Below are positions 24,413-32,793 of a DNA stretch of 64,000 nt, piece after piece; position 1 is the first letter of the stretch; every line of letters begins with the position of its first letter. Origin of the DNA: GCA-2684655 sp051278165 (GTDB taxonomy: Bacteria > Planctomycetota > UBA1135 > UBA2386); contig JBNMNW010000002.1 in the NCBI GenBank assembly GCA_051278165.1, positions 1 through 64,000 on the forward strand, written 5' to 3'. Made by a program: the position numbers and the translations under genes. The notes under the pieces were generated by a model. It was not told the origin of the DNA. It did not search any database and worked only from the letters and a program-made list of their open reading frames with translations.

Positions 24413-27340
24413 TCACTTCGAATCGCCCAGCTTGCGCTTGATGAGATCGATCTGCACGAACTCGAGGTTGTCGCCTTCGCGCAGGTCTTGGAAGCCGTCG
24501 AGCGTCATGCCGCATTCGAAGCCAGTTTTGACTTCCTTTGCGTCTTCGGTCTCGCGGCGAAGACTCGCCAGCTTGCCGTTGTAAATGACCTTGCCACCAC
24601 GTGACAGCCGCACGATCGAACTGCGTCGAGCGACGCCGTCGATAACGCGACAACCAGCGATGATGCCAAACTTCGAAGACTTGAAGGTCGCGCGGACTTC
24701 GGCGTGGCCGATGACCGATTGAACTTCTTGCGGTGCGAGCACGCCTTCCATGGCGTCCCTGACCTGATCGAGCAGCTCGTAGATGATCGAGTAGTAACGG
24801 ATGTCGACGCCCTGGACATCGGCCAGCGCACGCACATTGGCGTCCGCAACCGTGTTGAAGCCGACGATGACGGCGCCGGAAGTCGCTGCAAGGTCGACGT
24901 CGGCCTTGTTGATTCCGCCGAGGCCGGAGTGCACCACGTTGACGCGAACTTCGCTGGTGGCGAGTTCGTCGAGGCACTTGCGCACCGGTTCGAGTGAACC
25001 CATGGCGTCTGCCTTGAGGATCAGCTTGACCTCCTTAAGGCTGCGCTCAGCGAGCCTGGCCGAAAGGGTTTCGAGCGTGACAGCCGAACGTTCGGCGCGC
25101 GACAGTTCGCGCACGCGGCGTTGACGTTCTTCGACGACTTCCTTGGCCTTCTTGGCGTTCTCGACCACGAACAGCTTGTCGCCCGGGGTCGGAATACGGT
25201 CGAGGCCGAACATCGTGATCGGCGTCGCCGGTCCCGCTTCGGTCAGGTTCTTGCCGTGGTCGTCGATCATCGCGCGGATGCGCGAGAAGCTTTCGCCACA
25301 GACAATCTGGTCCTTGAGGCGCAGCGTGCCATCGGTGACCAGCAAGGTCACAACGATGCCCTGCTCGGCTGATTGCTTGGCTTCGACGACGATACCCTTA
25401 GCCGGTGCATCCGGACGGGCGTTGAGGTCGAGCAGTTCCGCTTCGAGGTGCACGCGTTCGACCAGCTCCGGCAGACCTTGAAGGGTCTTGGAGGAGCATT
25501 CGATCATGCCAATCTCGCCGCCGAAGTCTTCGGACTGTAGGCCCTTGACCATCAACTGCTGCTTGACCTGCATCGGGTTGGCCTGCGGCAGGTCGCACTT
25601 GGTGATCGCAACCACGATCGGGCAGTTGGCTGCCTTGGCGTGGCTGATCGCCTCTTCCGTTTGCGGCATGACACCGTCATCGGCAGCGACGACGAGCACA
25701 ACCACATCGGTCAGCTCGGCACCGCGTGCCCGCATCGCGGTAAACGCGGCGTGGCCGGGCGTGTCGAGCACGACGATGGCGAGGCCATCTTCGTTGACGA
25801 CCTTGTAGGCGCCAATGTGTTGGGTGATGCCGCCGGCTTCGTGACGCGCAATGTCACTCGACCGCAGCGCGTCCATCAACGACGTCTTACCGTGGTCGAC
25901 GTGGCCCATGAAGGTCACAACCGGAGCGCGTTCCGCCGTTGCCTGGCCTTCGCTTTCTTCGACGAGCTGTTCGATCAGCTCATCCATGGCAGCCTTGGCG
26001 TCGACGACCTTGATGTTCCGCTCGAGCTCCATCGCGATGAGTTCGACCTCATCGTTGGTCAACATCGAGTTGATGTTTTTGCCACCGATCTTGAGACGGA
26101 ACGCGAACGTCGCGATCAGCTCATTGACCTTGATGCCGATTCCTTCGGACAGTGCCTTCATCGACACTGGCTCTTGGACTTCGATCACCTTCGTCGGATC
26201 GATCGGCGTCGAGATACGGCCCCGACGCGACGGACCGCCACGGGAATCGCGGCCACCGCGCGATGCGGGACCACGGCGGTTGCCGGGGCTCTGACGCATG
26301 GTGCCACGCTGCTGCATCTTCTGCAGAGCGGCACGGCGAAGGTCGCGAGGTGCGGCCGGCGCCGAGCGGCGGGTTGCGTCGCGAATGGTTTCTTGCGGCA
26401 GTTCGATACGGCCGAGCACGGTCGCCTTCTTCTGCGGCACGAGAAGCTTACGAACCGTTCCCTTGCCGGAGGCTGGCTGTTCGGCCACCGGAGGGGCCGG
26501 AGTCACCGGAATCCTCGTGATCGGCATCATCGTAGGACCCCTTCGGACGGCTGCTGCTCGCTCCGCCTGGGAGCCTGTGGCGCCGGCTGCCGGGGCTTGA
26601 GCTGCCGGGGCCTGAGCTGCCGGTGTCTGAGCTGCCGGGGATTGAGCTGCCGGGGATTGAGCTGCCGGGGCCTGAGCTGCCGGGGCCTGAGCGGCCGGGG
26701 CCTGAGCGGCCGGGGCCTGAGCTGCCGGGGCTTGAGCTGCCGGGGCTTGTGCTGCCGGTGTCTGTGCTGCCGGTGTCTGCGCTGCCGGTGCCTTGGCGGC
26801 AGGTGCAACGACCTCGGCGGGAGCCGCAGGCTTCGCTACGGGAGCTGCCGGTGCTTCAGGCTTCTTCTCCGGCGCAGCTTCGGTTGCAGCTTGGCCGATC
26901 GGAGTCTTCGGTACCGGTTTTTCTGCTACTGGCTCAACAGCAGCCTCTGCCAGCGTCTTGCGCGGCGGTGGAGTTGCTGTTTGCGGCTCGTCGAGAGTCG
27001 GTGCGCTGGGCAGACGACGCTTGGGATCGGGCAGAGCCTTCTTATTCAGGGTTGGCTTCTTCGGCAGTGCCTTCTTGGACGGAAGACCGTCATCCTCAGC
27101 AGCTGCACTCAGTGAGCGCTTCTTTGGTAGACCGCCGGCGCCGCCGCTAGCAGCTTCCGCAGGTTTACGCACCCGCCCTTGAGCGGATAGACGCGCTTCG
27201 ACCATCATCATGTCGGCGTCGTCCAGAGCGGTCATGTGCGTCTTGACTTTTTCGAAGCCAATCTCACGCAAGAGCTTCGCCATCTCGGGGCCCTTCATCC
27301 CGAATTCTTTGGCCAGTTCGAAGACTCGTACCTTTTTCAA
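24413..27340 (-). CDS. infB: Translation initiation factor IF-2
   Basis: A GTPase that places initiator tRNA on the 30S subunit. N-terminal winged-helix segment (MKKVRVFELAKEFGM); a long Ala/Pro-rich linker with a 15-bp DNA repeat encoding AAQxP blocks (~residues 180-252); then an Arg-rich region. The G domain starts near residue 470: GHVDHGKT (G1), DTPGHAAF (G3). G4 reads TKCD instead of NKxD, an unusual first residue. C-terminal beta-barrel domains 2-4 end at residue 975 (IDLIKRKLGD). Length is at the long end because of the linker. It sits downstream of nusA with 133 bp between. Confidence 0.95.
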   Translation of the reverse strand: MKKVRVFELAKEFGMKGPEMAKLLREIGFEKVKTHMTALDDADMMMVEARLSAQGRVRKPAEAASGGAGGLPKKRSLSAAAEDDGLPSKKALPKKPTLNKKALPDPKRRLPSAPTLDEPQTATPPPRKTLAEAAVEPVAEKPVPKTPIGQAATEAAPEKKPEAPAAPVAKPAAPAEVVAPAAKAPAAQTPAAQTPAAQAPAAQAPAAQAPAAQAPAAQAPAAQAPAAQSPAAQSPAAQTPAAQAPAAQAPAAGATGSQAERAAAVRRGPTMMPITRIPVTPAPPVAEQPASGKGTVRKLLVPQKKATVLGRIELPQETIRDATRRSAPAAPRDLRRAALQKMQQRGTMRQSPGNRRGPASRGGRDSRGGPSRRGRISTPIDPTKVIEVQEPVSMKALSEGIGIKVNELIATFAFRLKIGGKNINSMLTNDEVELIAMELERNIKVVDAKAAMDELIEQLVEESEGQATAERAPVVTFMGHVDHGKTSLMDALRSSDIARHEAGGITQHIGAYKVVNEDGLAIVVLDTPGHAAFTAMRARGAELTDVVVLVVAADDGVMPQTEEAISHAKAANCPIVVAITKCDLPQANPMQVKQQLMVKGLQSEDFGGEIGMIECSSKTLQGLPELVERVHLEAELLDLNARPDAPAKGIVVEAKQSAEQGIVVTLLVTDGTLRLKDQIVCGESFSRIRAMIDDHGKNLTEAGPATPITMFGLDRIPTPGDKLFVVENAKKAKEVVEERQRRVRELSRAERSAVTLETLSARLAERSLKEVKLILKADAMGSLEPVRKCLDELATSEVRVNVVHSGLGGINKADVDLAATSGAVIVGFNTVADANVRALADVQGVDIRYYSIIYELLDQVRDAMEGVLAPQEVQSVIGHAEVRATFKSSKFGIIAGCRVIDGVARRSSIVRLSRGGKVIYNGKLASLRRETEDAKEVKTGFECGMTLDGFQDLREGDNLEFVQIDLIKRKLGDSK
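26586..26795. repeat. 15-bp tandem repeat array in infB (14 units)
   Basis: Fourteen head-to-tail 15-bp units of the type GCTGCCGGGGCCTGA (plus strand) run from 26586 to 26795, with substitutions mainly at positions 8-13. On the coding strand they encode the Ala-Ala-Gln-x-Pro repeats of the IF-2 linker. Confidence 0.92.
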
Positions 27341-27473
27341 ATCGCGTTTGCTCCTCAGTCAAGGCCGTTCACAACGGAAGGCCATTGCCTGGTTGTTCTG
27401 TGCTCTTGCGTGCGTGGTGGGTTTGTAAATTCAGTCGCGTGATGAGTGCGTGCGGCAGCTTCGGCGCGAACGG

Positions 27474-28691
27474 TTAGTTCGGGCTGTCAGCGGTGCCTGC
27501 ACTGCCGGGGGTGTCCCCAGCTGGTGACTCATCTCGTGGTGTTTCTTCTGCCGGCGCTTCCGCAACCGGTTTGTTAGCTTCTTGGGTGCCTGCATCCGGA
27601 GCATCTGCTGCCAGAGGATCTGCCGGTGCTTCCGCAGCGACATTCTCAGCAGTGACTTCCTCGGCAGCTACATCCTTGGCAGCAATAGTTTCGTTCTCGG
27701 CTGCCACTGCAGCATCCGCTGCAGCATCTTCTGCGGCGCCGTCTTCGGCAACCGATTGCTCAAGCTCGGCGCGCGTCATGATGTCAATGTCCCAGCCCGT
27801 CAGCTTGCTGGCGAGGCGGACGTTTTGGCCCTTGCGGCCAATTGCCAGTGATTGCTGGTCTTCACCAACGATCACAAGCGCCTTCTTGACGTCGTAGTCG
27901 AGCGTGATGTCGCCGACTTCGGCGGGCTTCAGCGCGTTGGCGATCAGCGTCATCGGCTCGCCGTTCCAGCGAATGATGTCGATGCGTTCGCCGTTGAGTT
28001 CGTCGATGATCGACTTGATGCGGTTGCCGCGCACGCCAACGCATGCACCAACGCAATCGACCTTGTCGTCGCTCGAGTCGACCGCCAGCTTGGTGCGGTA
28101 ACCCGGCTCACGCTCGATGCGTCGAATCGTGATCGTGCTGTCCGCGATTTCCGGAACTTCGAGTTCGAACAGTGCGCGGACGAGGTCGCGGTGGGTGCGG
28201 CTCAGGATGACCTTGACGCGTGGCCCGACCTTCTTGACCTCGAACACCATCGCGCGGATGCGTTCGCCGACATTGTAGTTTTCGCTGCGGACCTTTTCGG
28301 AGCGCGGCAGGATGCCTTCGAGGTTGCGACCGAGGTTGACGATGACCGTGTCACCTTCGAACCGTTGAATGTTGCCGCTGACGATCTCGCCGAGCTTCGA
28401 CTCGTATTCGGCGTAGATGACGTCGCGCTCGGCTTCGCGCACCTTGGAGATGATCGCTTGCTTGACCGACATCGCAAAGATGCGGCCCTGATCTTCCATC
28501 GAGACCTCGTAGTTGCAGACGAATTCGCCCGTCTCACGATCGAGGGTGATGTCGACATCATCGACGCCATACTTCTTCGCAAGCGCGTGAGACATCGCAT
28601 CCTCGATGCCTTCGATCAGCGCTTCCTTATCGATCTCCTTGTCGCGAGCGATGGAGTCGATGTAGCGGAGGATTTCAGCGTGGTTGGCCAT
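27474..28691 (-). CDS. nusA: Transcription termination/antitermination factor NusA
   Basis: A transcription elongation factor that binds RNA polymerase and nascent RNA. N-terminal domain (~1-130), S1 domain with VIVNLGRNLEGILPRSEKV (~residue 130), then two KH domains (~200-330) with DKVDCVGACVGVRGNRIKSI and RKGQNVRLASKLTGWDIDI. A Glu/Ala/Pro-rich tail from about residue 345 replaces the AR domains of E. coli. Length 405 residues is shorter than E. coli NusA and normal for tail-type NusA. The gene opens a block with infB, ylxP and rbfA; rimP, usually upstream, is not adjacent. Confidence 0.93.
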   Translation of the reverse strand: MANHAEILRYIDSIARDKEIDKEALIEGIEDAMSHALAKKYGVDDVDITLDRETGEFVCNYEVSMEDQGRIFAMSVKQAIISKVREAERDVIYAEYESKLGEIVSGNIQRFEGDTVIVNLGRNLEGILPRSEKVRSENYNVGERIRAMVFEVKKVGPRVKVILSRTHRDLVRALFELEVPEIADSTITIRRIEREPGYRTKLAVDSSDDKVDCVGACVGVRGNRIKSIIDELNGERIDIIRWNGEPMTLIANALKPAEVGDITLDYDVKKALVIVGEDQQSLAIGRKGQNVRLASKLTGWDIDIMTRAELEQSVAEDGAAEDAAADAAVAAENETIAAKDVAAEEVTAENVAAEAPADPLAADAPDAGTQEANKPVAEAPAEETPRDESPAGDTPGSAGTADSPN

Positions 28692-28920
28692 TCCAGTGCG
28701 GGGGGCGGGTGCGTCTGGTTGAGGTCGAAAAGAAAACGGTGGAGGGAAACGACAGAACCGGGCAGGCGAGAGGATCCCATGCCCCCGACCTTATGGGCGG
28801 GGTCCTTGATTGGTTACGCTGCCCCGTTGGCAGCCACCTAAAAAGGAAAAGGATCCTGTCGACTGACCGGGATTCCGGGTCGCCAGTCCCCCGCAGGTCG
28901 AAACCGATCTGCGGGTTAGG
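28692..28920 (-). promoter_or_regulatory. Structured leader upstream of nusA
   Basis: Upstream of nusA lies an imperfect stem (28861-28888, GACTGACC to GGTCGCCAGTC) and an 11-bp stem (28890-28900 with 28905-28915, one G-U, loop AAAC). In the nusA direction these are followed by a U-rich run (about 28840-28855). A third small stem GCTGCC/GGCAGC lies around 28820. This looks like a leader capable of attenuation. No known riboswitch class is recognised. Confidence 0.4.
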
Positions 28921-29032
28921 CGAGCATGCTAGCCGCTGGGTTGGGTCTGGGTCAAGCGAACCATCGCAACCAAGTGATGATGGAACCGGTGGTTACCCGT
29001 CAGACATTCGGGCTAGATTGCAGCACTCGCCC

Positions 29033-29509
29033 ATGACCAACCTATCGGACCCACTGCAATTGCGCCCCTTTGAGGTGGCCGACGCCGAGTTCGTCGCACC
29101 GTGGTTGTGTGGTCCTGGTCTCTCCGTGCCAAAGGGAAGTTCGGCATGGCCGGAGCGATTGGTTCGCGATGCGCGCATCTTGGCGCTCGTGGCCTACGCC
29201 GCCGGGGAGCCGACTGGACTGGTGCGATTGGACTGTGGGCCGGATGGCATTGCCGAGGTCACGATCGTGGTCGCACCTGAGCATCGCCGGGGTGGCCGGG
29301 GGCGTTTGATGTTCCAGCAGGCTTTAATTCGTGCCCGCGAAGTGGGCATGCGACGCTTGGTTGCCTACATCGACATCGCCAATGAATCCGCCCTGGGGTT
29401 CTTCGCTGAGTGCGGCTTTGCCTCGAACGGCGTGACGGGCAGCCGCATTCGCATGGACCGCATTGTCCACAAGGGCAGCAACGTTGCTCCGCTCGACGTG
29501 CGTGGCTGA
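29033..29509 (+). CDS. GNAT-family N-acetyltransferase
   Basis: A 158-residue acetyl-CoA-dependent acyltransferase of unknown substrate. The acetyl-CoA signature is seen in VAPEHRRGGRGRLMF (V-x-P-x-x-R-x-x-G-x-G-x-x-L type), and the C-terminal part AYIDIANESALGFFAECGF is the typical GNAT beta5-alpha4 region. The Met at 29033 begins the protein; the frame is open upstream for 108 codons of non-protein sequence. It is divergent from nusA. The shortness fits a single-domain acetyltransferase. No partner gene adjoins it. Confidence 0.87.
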   Translation: MTNLSDPLQLRPFEVADAEFVAPWLCGPGLSVPKGSSAWPERLVRDARILALVAYAAGEPTGLVRLDCGPDGIAEVTIVVAPEHRRGGRGRLMFQQALIRAREVGMRRLVAYIDIANESALGFFAECGFASNGVTGSRIRMDRIVHKGSNVAPLDVRG

Positions 29510-30247
29510 GTTGTTGCCGCAGTCGCTTGGAGATTGACTCCAGAATCGGCGCAGCCGACCGGATTGAGCCTGAGACTGCGTGCTCATGGTCAAGATGCAC
29601 CGCCGCAATTAGTTGTGATCCGCTCTCGTTTTCTCACTCGTCGTGCCTCGATGGTCGCCCCGAACTCGTCTGAAGGTCGTGATTCTGTCGTAGTTTGACC
29701 AACTATCAGGTCCCGATTGTCTCGATTGGCAGCACAGAGACGGCCGTCGAGAAGCAGGTATAGTCTGGCGCCGCGCGGCAGCGTGAGCTCGCCGTTGTGC
29801 TGTCTTCGTAGTAGCCGGTCCACGGCCGCGTCGGCGAGTAGCTCAGTGATTGCTGGCAGCTGGCGATTCCGTCACTGCAGCAATCGGTGCCAAGCCGGCG
29901 CCGAGCCGGTTCCTTGGCCGGACGCATCACGACCCCACTCAAGGGGGCATGCCGCTCGCCGCGAACGCCGTTCTTCTGCTGGTTGTTCCAGTCGGGCTGA
30001 ATCGCTCGTTTCGCTTACCGGTAGTTGGCCATGTCGGCGATGCCGAGCGAACTGCCGTTGCAGTCCAGACATCTGGCTGCTGGACCAAACAGCCGCGAAG
30101 GCTGTGCTCGCTGGGGCGATATCCCGTCTGTTGTTGACCATGTACCGTCAGGGCCAGGCGGTGGTCCGGGGATGCGGTTCGGCATCAGACGCAAAACACA
30201 TGTTGGTACGGTTCGCGTGGCCCTGTTTGCTCAGGTCTCGAGGAACT
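29510..30247. other. 738-bp gap with only a possible coding remnant
   Basis: No confident gene. On the minus strand, 29590-29856 shows a protein-like stretch (LPAITELLADAAVDRLLRR, then LPRGARLYLLLDGRLCAAN) with no credible start. Upstream frames are interrupted, so a decayed gene fragment is possible. The plus-strand end is the asnS upstream region, with an AGGA before the asnS ATG. I saw no tRNA, tmRNA or RNase P RNA pattern. Confidence 0.4.
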
Positions 30248-31648
30248 ATGCAGACAGTCAGTATCGCCAAGCTGCTCCAAGGGCAGATCGCCACCGATAG
30301 CCAAGTTGAGATTCGCGGGTGGGTGCGTACGCGCCGCGACAGCAAGGCCGGTTTGTCGTTCATTCAAGTCTCGGACGGCAGTTGCCAGGGCACGATTCAG
30401 GTCGTCGCCAAGAAGGAGCTGTCGAATTATGAGGATGCGGTGCAGAAGCTGACGGCGGGCTCGTCGCTGATTGTGCAAGGCACGTTGGTCGAATCGAAGG
30501 GCCGCGGCCAGAGCGTCGAGATCCAAGCTGCATCCGTCGATGTGATCGGTCTGGTCGACGATCCGGAGACCTATCCCATCCAGCCTAAGCAGCACAGCCT
30601 GGAGTTCTTGCGCGAGCAAGCGCACCTGCGGCCGCGCACCAACACCTTTGGCGCTGTCGCACGCATTCGTCATGCGGCGGCGTTTGCGATCCACGACTTC
30701 TTCACCAAGAACGAGTTCTTCTGGGTCAACACGCCGATCGTGACGGCGAGTGATGCAGAGGGTGCCGGGGACATGTTCCGCGTCAGCACGCTCGACGTGA
30801 ACAACATGCCCAGGAACGACAAGGGCGAGATCGAATGGAACAAGGACTTCTTCGGTCGCGAAGCGTTCTTGACGGTCTCCGGCCAACTCAACGTTGAGGC
30901 CTACTGCTTGGCGTTGTCGAAGGTCTACACGTTCGGCCCGACGTTCCGCGCCGAGAACAGCAATACGACGCGCCACCTTGCGGAGTTCTGGATGGTGGAG
31001 CCTGAGATCGCGTTTGCCGATCTCAACGACGATGCCGATCTCGCCGAGGCGTTCTTGAAGCACGTCTTCCAACACGTGCTCGAAGTGCGCATCGATGATC
31101 TTGAGTTCTGCGAGGAGCGCATCGAGAAGGGTGTGATCGAACGCCTAAAGAAGTTCCAGGAGGCATCGTTCGAGCGACTGGACTACGGCAAGGCGATCGA
31201 CATCCTGCAAAAGAGCGGCAAGAAGTTCGATTACGCGCCGGAGTGGGGCATCGATCTCCAAACCGAGCACGAGCGCTTCTTGTGTGAAGAGCACGTTGGT
31301 CGTCCGGTCGTCGTGATGAACTACCCCAAAGACATCAAGGCGTTCTACATGCGCTTGAACGACGACCAGAAGACGGTCGCCGCGATGGATGTGTTGGCGC
31401 CTGGCATCGGTGAGATCATCGGTGGTAGCCAACGCGAAGAGCGCCTCGACGTGCTCGACGCCCGCATGGCAGCGATGAAGCTCGACCCCGCGCACTACTG
31501 GTGGTACCGCGACCTGCGTCGCTACGGCACTGTGCCTCACGCCGGCTTCGGGCTCGGCTTCGAGCGCTTGATTGTCTACATCATGGGGTTGCAGAACATT
31601 CGCGATGCGATTCCGTACCCGCGCGTGCCGGGCTCGGCGACGTTCTAG
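30248..31648 (+). CDS. asnS: Asparaginyl-tRNA synthetase
   Basis: Class IIb synthetase for tRNA-Asn. N-terminal OB-fold anticodon domain (~1-105; EIRGWVRTRRDSKAGLSFIQVSDG), catalytic domain with LRPRTNTFGAVARIRHAAA, motif 2 region TFGPTFRAENSNTTRHLAEFWMVEPE, and motif 3 FGLGFERLIVYIMG at the C-terminus. Exactly 466 residues, the length of E. coli AsnS. The ATG at 30248 has AGGA a few bases upstream and gives the correct N-terminus; the frame is open 177 codons further without protein character. It therefore follows the noncoding gap rather than being a fusion. Confidence 0.95.
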   Translation: MQTVSIAKLLQGQIATDSQVEIRGWVRTRRDSKAGLSFIQVSDGSCQGTIQVVAKKELSNYEDAVQKLTAGSSLIVQGTLVESKGRGQSVEIQAASVDVIGLVDDPETYPIQPKQHSLEFLREQAHLRPRTNTFGAVARIRHAAAFAIHDFFTKNEFFWVNTPIVTASDAEGAGDMFRVSTLDVNNMPRNDKGEIEWNKDFFGREAFLTVSGQLNVEAYCLALSKVYTFGPTFRAENSNTTRHLAEFWMVEPEIAFADLNDDADLAEAFLKHVFQHVLEVRIDDLEFCEERIEKGVIERLKKFQEASFERLDYGKAIDILQKSGKKFDYAPEWGIDLQTEHERFLCEEHVGRPVVVMNYPKDIKAFYMRLNDDQKTVAAMDVLAPGIGEIIGGSQREERLDVLDARMAAMKLDPAHYWWYRDLRRYGTVPHAGFGLGFERLIVYIMGLQNIRDAIPYPRVPGSATF

Positions 31649-31745
31649 TGGTGTGATGCAGAGATCTGCGGTCTTATCCGCGGCCGGCGACGACGCTCGC
31701 GGCGTTGGGCTTCTTTAAGCCTGGGCACGTGCCACACGCGAACCG

Positions 31746-31763
31746 GGCGCACTACGGTGCGCC
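31746..31763. terminator. Hairpin with a TACG loop downstream of asnS
   Basis: A perfect 7-bp stem (GGCGCAC/GTGCGCC) closes the tetraloop TACG on a C-G pair, the especially stable cUACGg form, 98 bp after the asnS stop. No T-run follows. Perhaps an mRNA 3' end or the leader of the next small gene. Confidence 0.45.
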
Positions 31764-31781
31764 GATGCGCGCGTGCGCGTC

Positions 31782-32030
31782 ATGGATGCCACGCTGACGC
31801 CGATCATTTGGTTGGCGATCATCCTGCAGATGCTGTTCGGCTGGATTGTCTTCGCCAGTGCACAGGTGGCGCTCGAGCATTGGCAGACGTTGCCGCTGGC
31901 GCCAACGCTTAGTGCGGTCGCTCTACCCACCGCGTCTTCGGTGTCATTGGTGCTGGTGTCGAACCGCGCCGTGAAAGTTAGTACGGTGCCTGAAGTTAGT
32001 ACGGTGCCTGGACAACAAACAACAAACTGA
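31782..32030 (+). CDS. Small single-pass membrane protein, unknown
   Basis: An 82-residue open frame beginning ATG GAT GCC. One long hydrophobic segment (PIIWLAIILQMLFGWIVFASA, residues ~6-26) is followed by a polar section. The C-terminal VSTVP-E-VSTVP is encoded by a perfect 18-bp tandem repeat. I recognise no family. A GTG three codons upstream is also open. Because the tail is repeat-derived, part of the frame may be young. Coding status is uncertain but codon positions in the first 60 residues look protein-like. Confidence 0.5.
   Translation: MDATLTPIIWLAIILQMLFGWIVFASAQVALEHWQTLPLAPTLSAVALPTASSVSLVLVSNRAVKVSTVPEVSTVPGQQTTN
31975..32010. repeat. Perfect 18-bp tandem duplication
   Basis: Two identical copies of AAGTTAGTACGGTGCCTG stand head to tail (31975-31992, 31993-32010), 20 bp before the stop of the small membrane-protein frame. 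Confidence 0.9.
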
Positions 32031-32097
32031 CGCGCTACCGGGGTCGGCTATTTTCGCGGCAATATCCACCGGTAGAACCGTTGTTAGGTGGATGTTG

Positions 32098-32415
32098 ATG
32101 ACAACTACCGGGTCGCTGGCTGGCTATCGCATGGTTGCCGAACACGGCATCGTCGAAGCCAACATCGTGCAGTCCAAGCATCTTGGCCGTGACATCGCCG
32201 CGGGCCTCAAGTCACTGGTCGGCGGCGAGATTCGTGGCTACTCGGAGATGATGACCGAGGCGCGCAGCAAGGCGAAGCGTCGGCTGATCCAGCAAGCCGA
32301 AGCGGTCGGCGCGAACGCGGTGGTGGGGCTTCGCTACGCGACCAGTTCGATCGCGGCCGGGATGTGTGAGATCCTGGTGTTTGGCACCGCGGTTACCGTG
32401 CAGCGCGAAGGGTAG
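32098..32415 (+). CDS. YbjQ-family (UPF0145) protein
   Basis: A 105-residue protein of the YbjQ/UPF0145 family, function unknown. Family pattern: an N-terminal MTTTGSLAGYRMV-x-x-GIVEANIV, GRDIAAGLKSLVGGEIRGYSEMM, then the helix EARSKAKRRLIQQAEAVGANAVVGLRYATS. YbjQ proteins form pentameric barrels in known structures. AGGTGG at 32086-32091 lies six bases before the ATG at 32098 and abuts the ATG at 32092, so 32098 is the likelier start. It lies alone between two repeat-bearing stretches. Confidence 0.9.
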   Translation: MTTTGSLAGYRMVAEHGIVEANIVQSKHLGRDIAAGLKSLVGGEIRGYSEMMTEARSKAKRRLIQQAEAVGANAVVGLRYATSSIAAGMCEILVFGTAVTVQREG

Positions 32416-32444
32416 CGCTAGTCCTTGCGGACTGCCCGGAGCCT

Positions 32445-32498
32445 CTGGTGGCCCGGATAACGCTGGTGGCCCGGATAACGCTGATGGCCCGGGTAACT
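32445..32498. repeat. 18-bp tandem repeat (3 units), intergenic
   Basis: Units 32445-32462 and 32463-32480 are identical (CTGGTGGCCCGGATAACG); the third (32481-32498) differs at three positions. It lies 29 bp after the YbjQ gene and before a convergent small gene. Confidence 0.9.
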
Positions 32499-32548
32499 CT
32501 GGCTAACTGCAGTTGCACTCGCAGCTAAGCCTGTGGCGATTCGGCCGG

Positions 32549-32701
32549 TTACGGGCCCAGGCCGCCGGGTAGTTCCGGCTCGTCGTTTTCGGGGTCCGTC
32601 AGGATCTTCTTGTAGCAGCAGAAGACCAACGTGCCGACCGCTCCGATGGAGGTCAGCATGAAGATCCAGCCGGTAATGGTCAGTTCTGTGTTCGCGAGCA
32701 T
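32549..32701 (-). CDS. MetS-like small membrane subunit of an SNF symporter
   Basis: A 50-residue protein: a short polar start (MLANTELT), one membrane helix (ITGWIFMLTSIGAVGTLVFCCY, residues 9-30), then KK and an acidic tail. It lies just downstream of the SNF-family transporter on the same strand. GAGGA sits seven bases before the ATG. Small single-helix proteins of this design (MetS and relatives) accompany NSS amino-acid transporters such as MetP in Corynebacterium; identity is by context and shape, not detailed homology. Confidence 0.75.
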   Translation of the reverse strand: MLANTELTITGWIFMLTSIGAVGTLVFCCYKKILTDPENDEPELPGGLGP

Positions 32702-32733
32702 GGTTGCGTCCTCAGTCTTGGTTGGTTGTTCGG

Positions 32734-32793
32734 TTGTTCGACGCGCGCCTAGATGACGCGCGCCTAGTCGTGAAGCAGCTAGTCGTTAAGCGG
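32734..32793. repeat. 15-bp tandem repeats across the SNF-transporter stop (4 units in two pairs)
   Basis: On the coding (minus) strand the end reads as four 15-base units. Units 1 and 2 are alike (CCGCTTAACGACTAG, CTGCTTCACGACTAG), and units 3 and 4 share GCGCGCGTC. Units 1, 2 and 3 each end in TAG in the same reading frame, so the stop of the transporter gene is followed by two further in-frame TAG stops at 15-base steps. Confidence 0.85.

Noticed and set aside
26586..26795. CRISPR array
   Set aside because: Units are 15 bp without spacers and lie in frame inside infB.
25640..27115. Long plus-strand open frame opposite infB
   Set aside because: It is the antisense shadow of infB, made of Cys/Gly/Leu/Ser repeats from the 15-bp array.
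29717..30247. N-terminal extension of asnS
   Set aside because: The 177 upstream codons lack protein character; AGGA before ATG 30248 and the exact 466-residue length fix the start.
29510..30247. T-box or other riboswitch before asnS
   Set aside because: No conserved T-box sequence or other riboswitch core found by eye.
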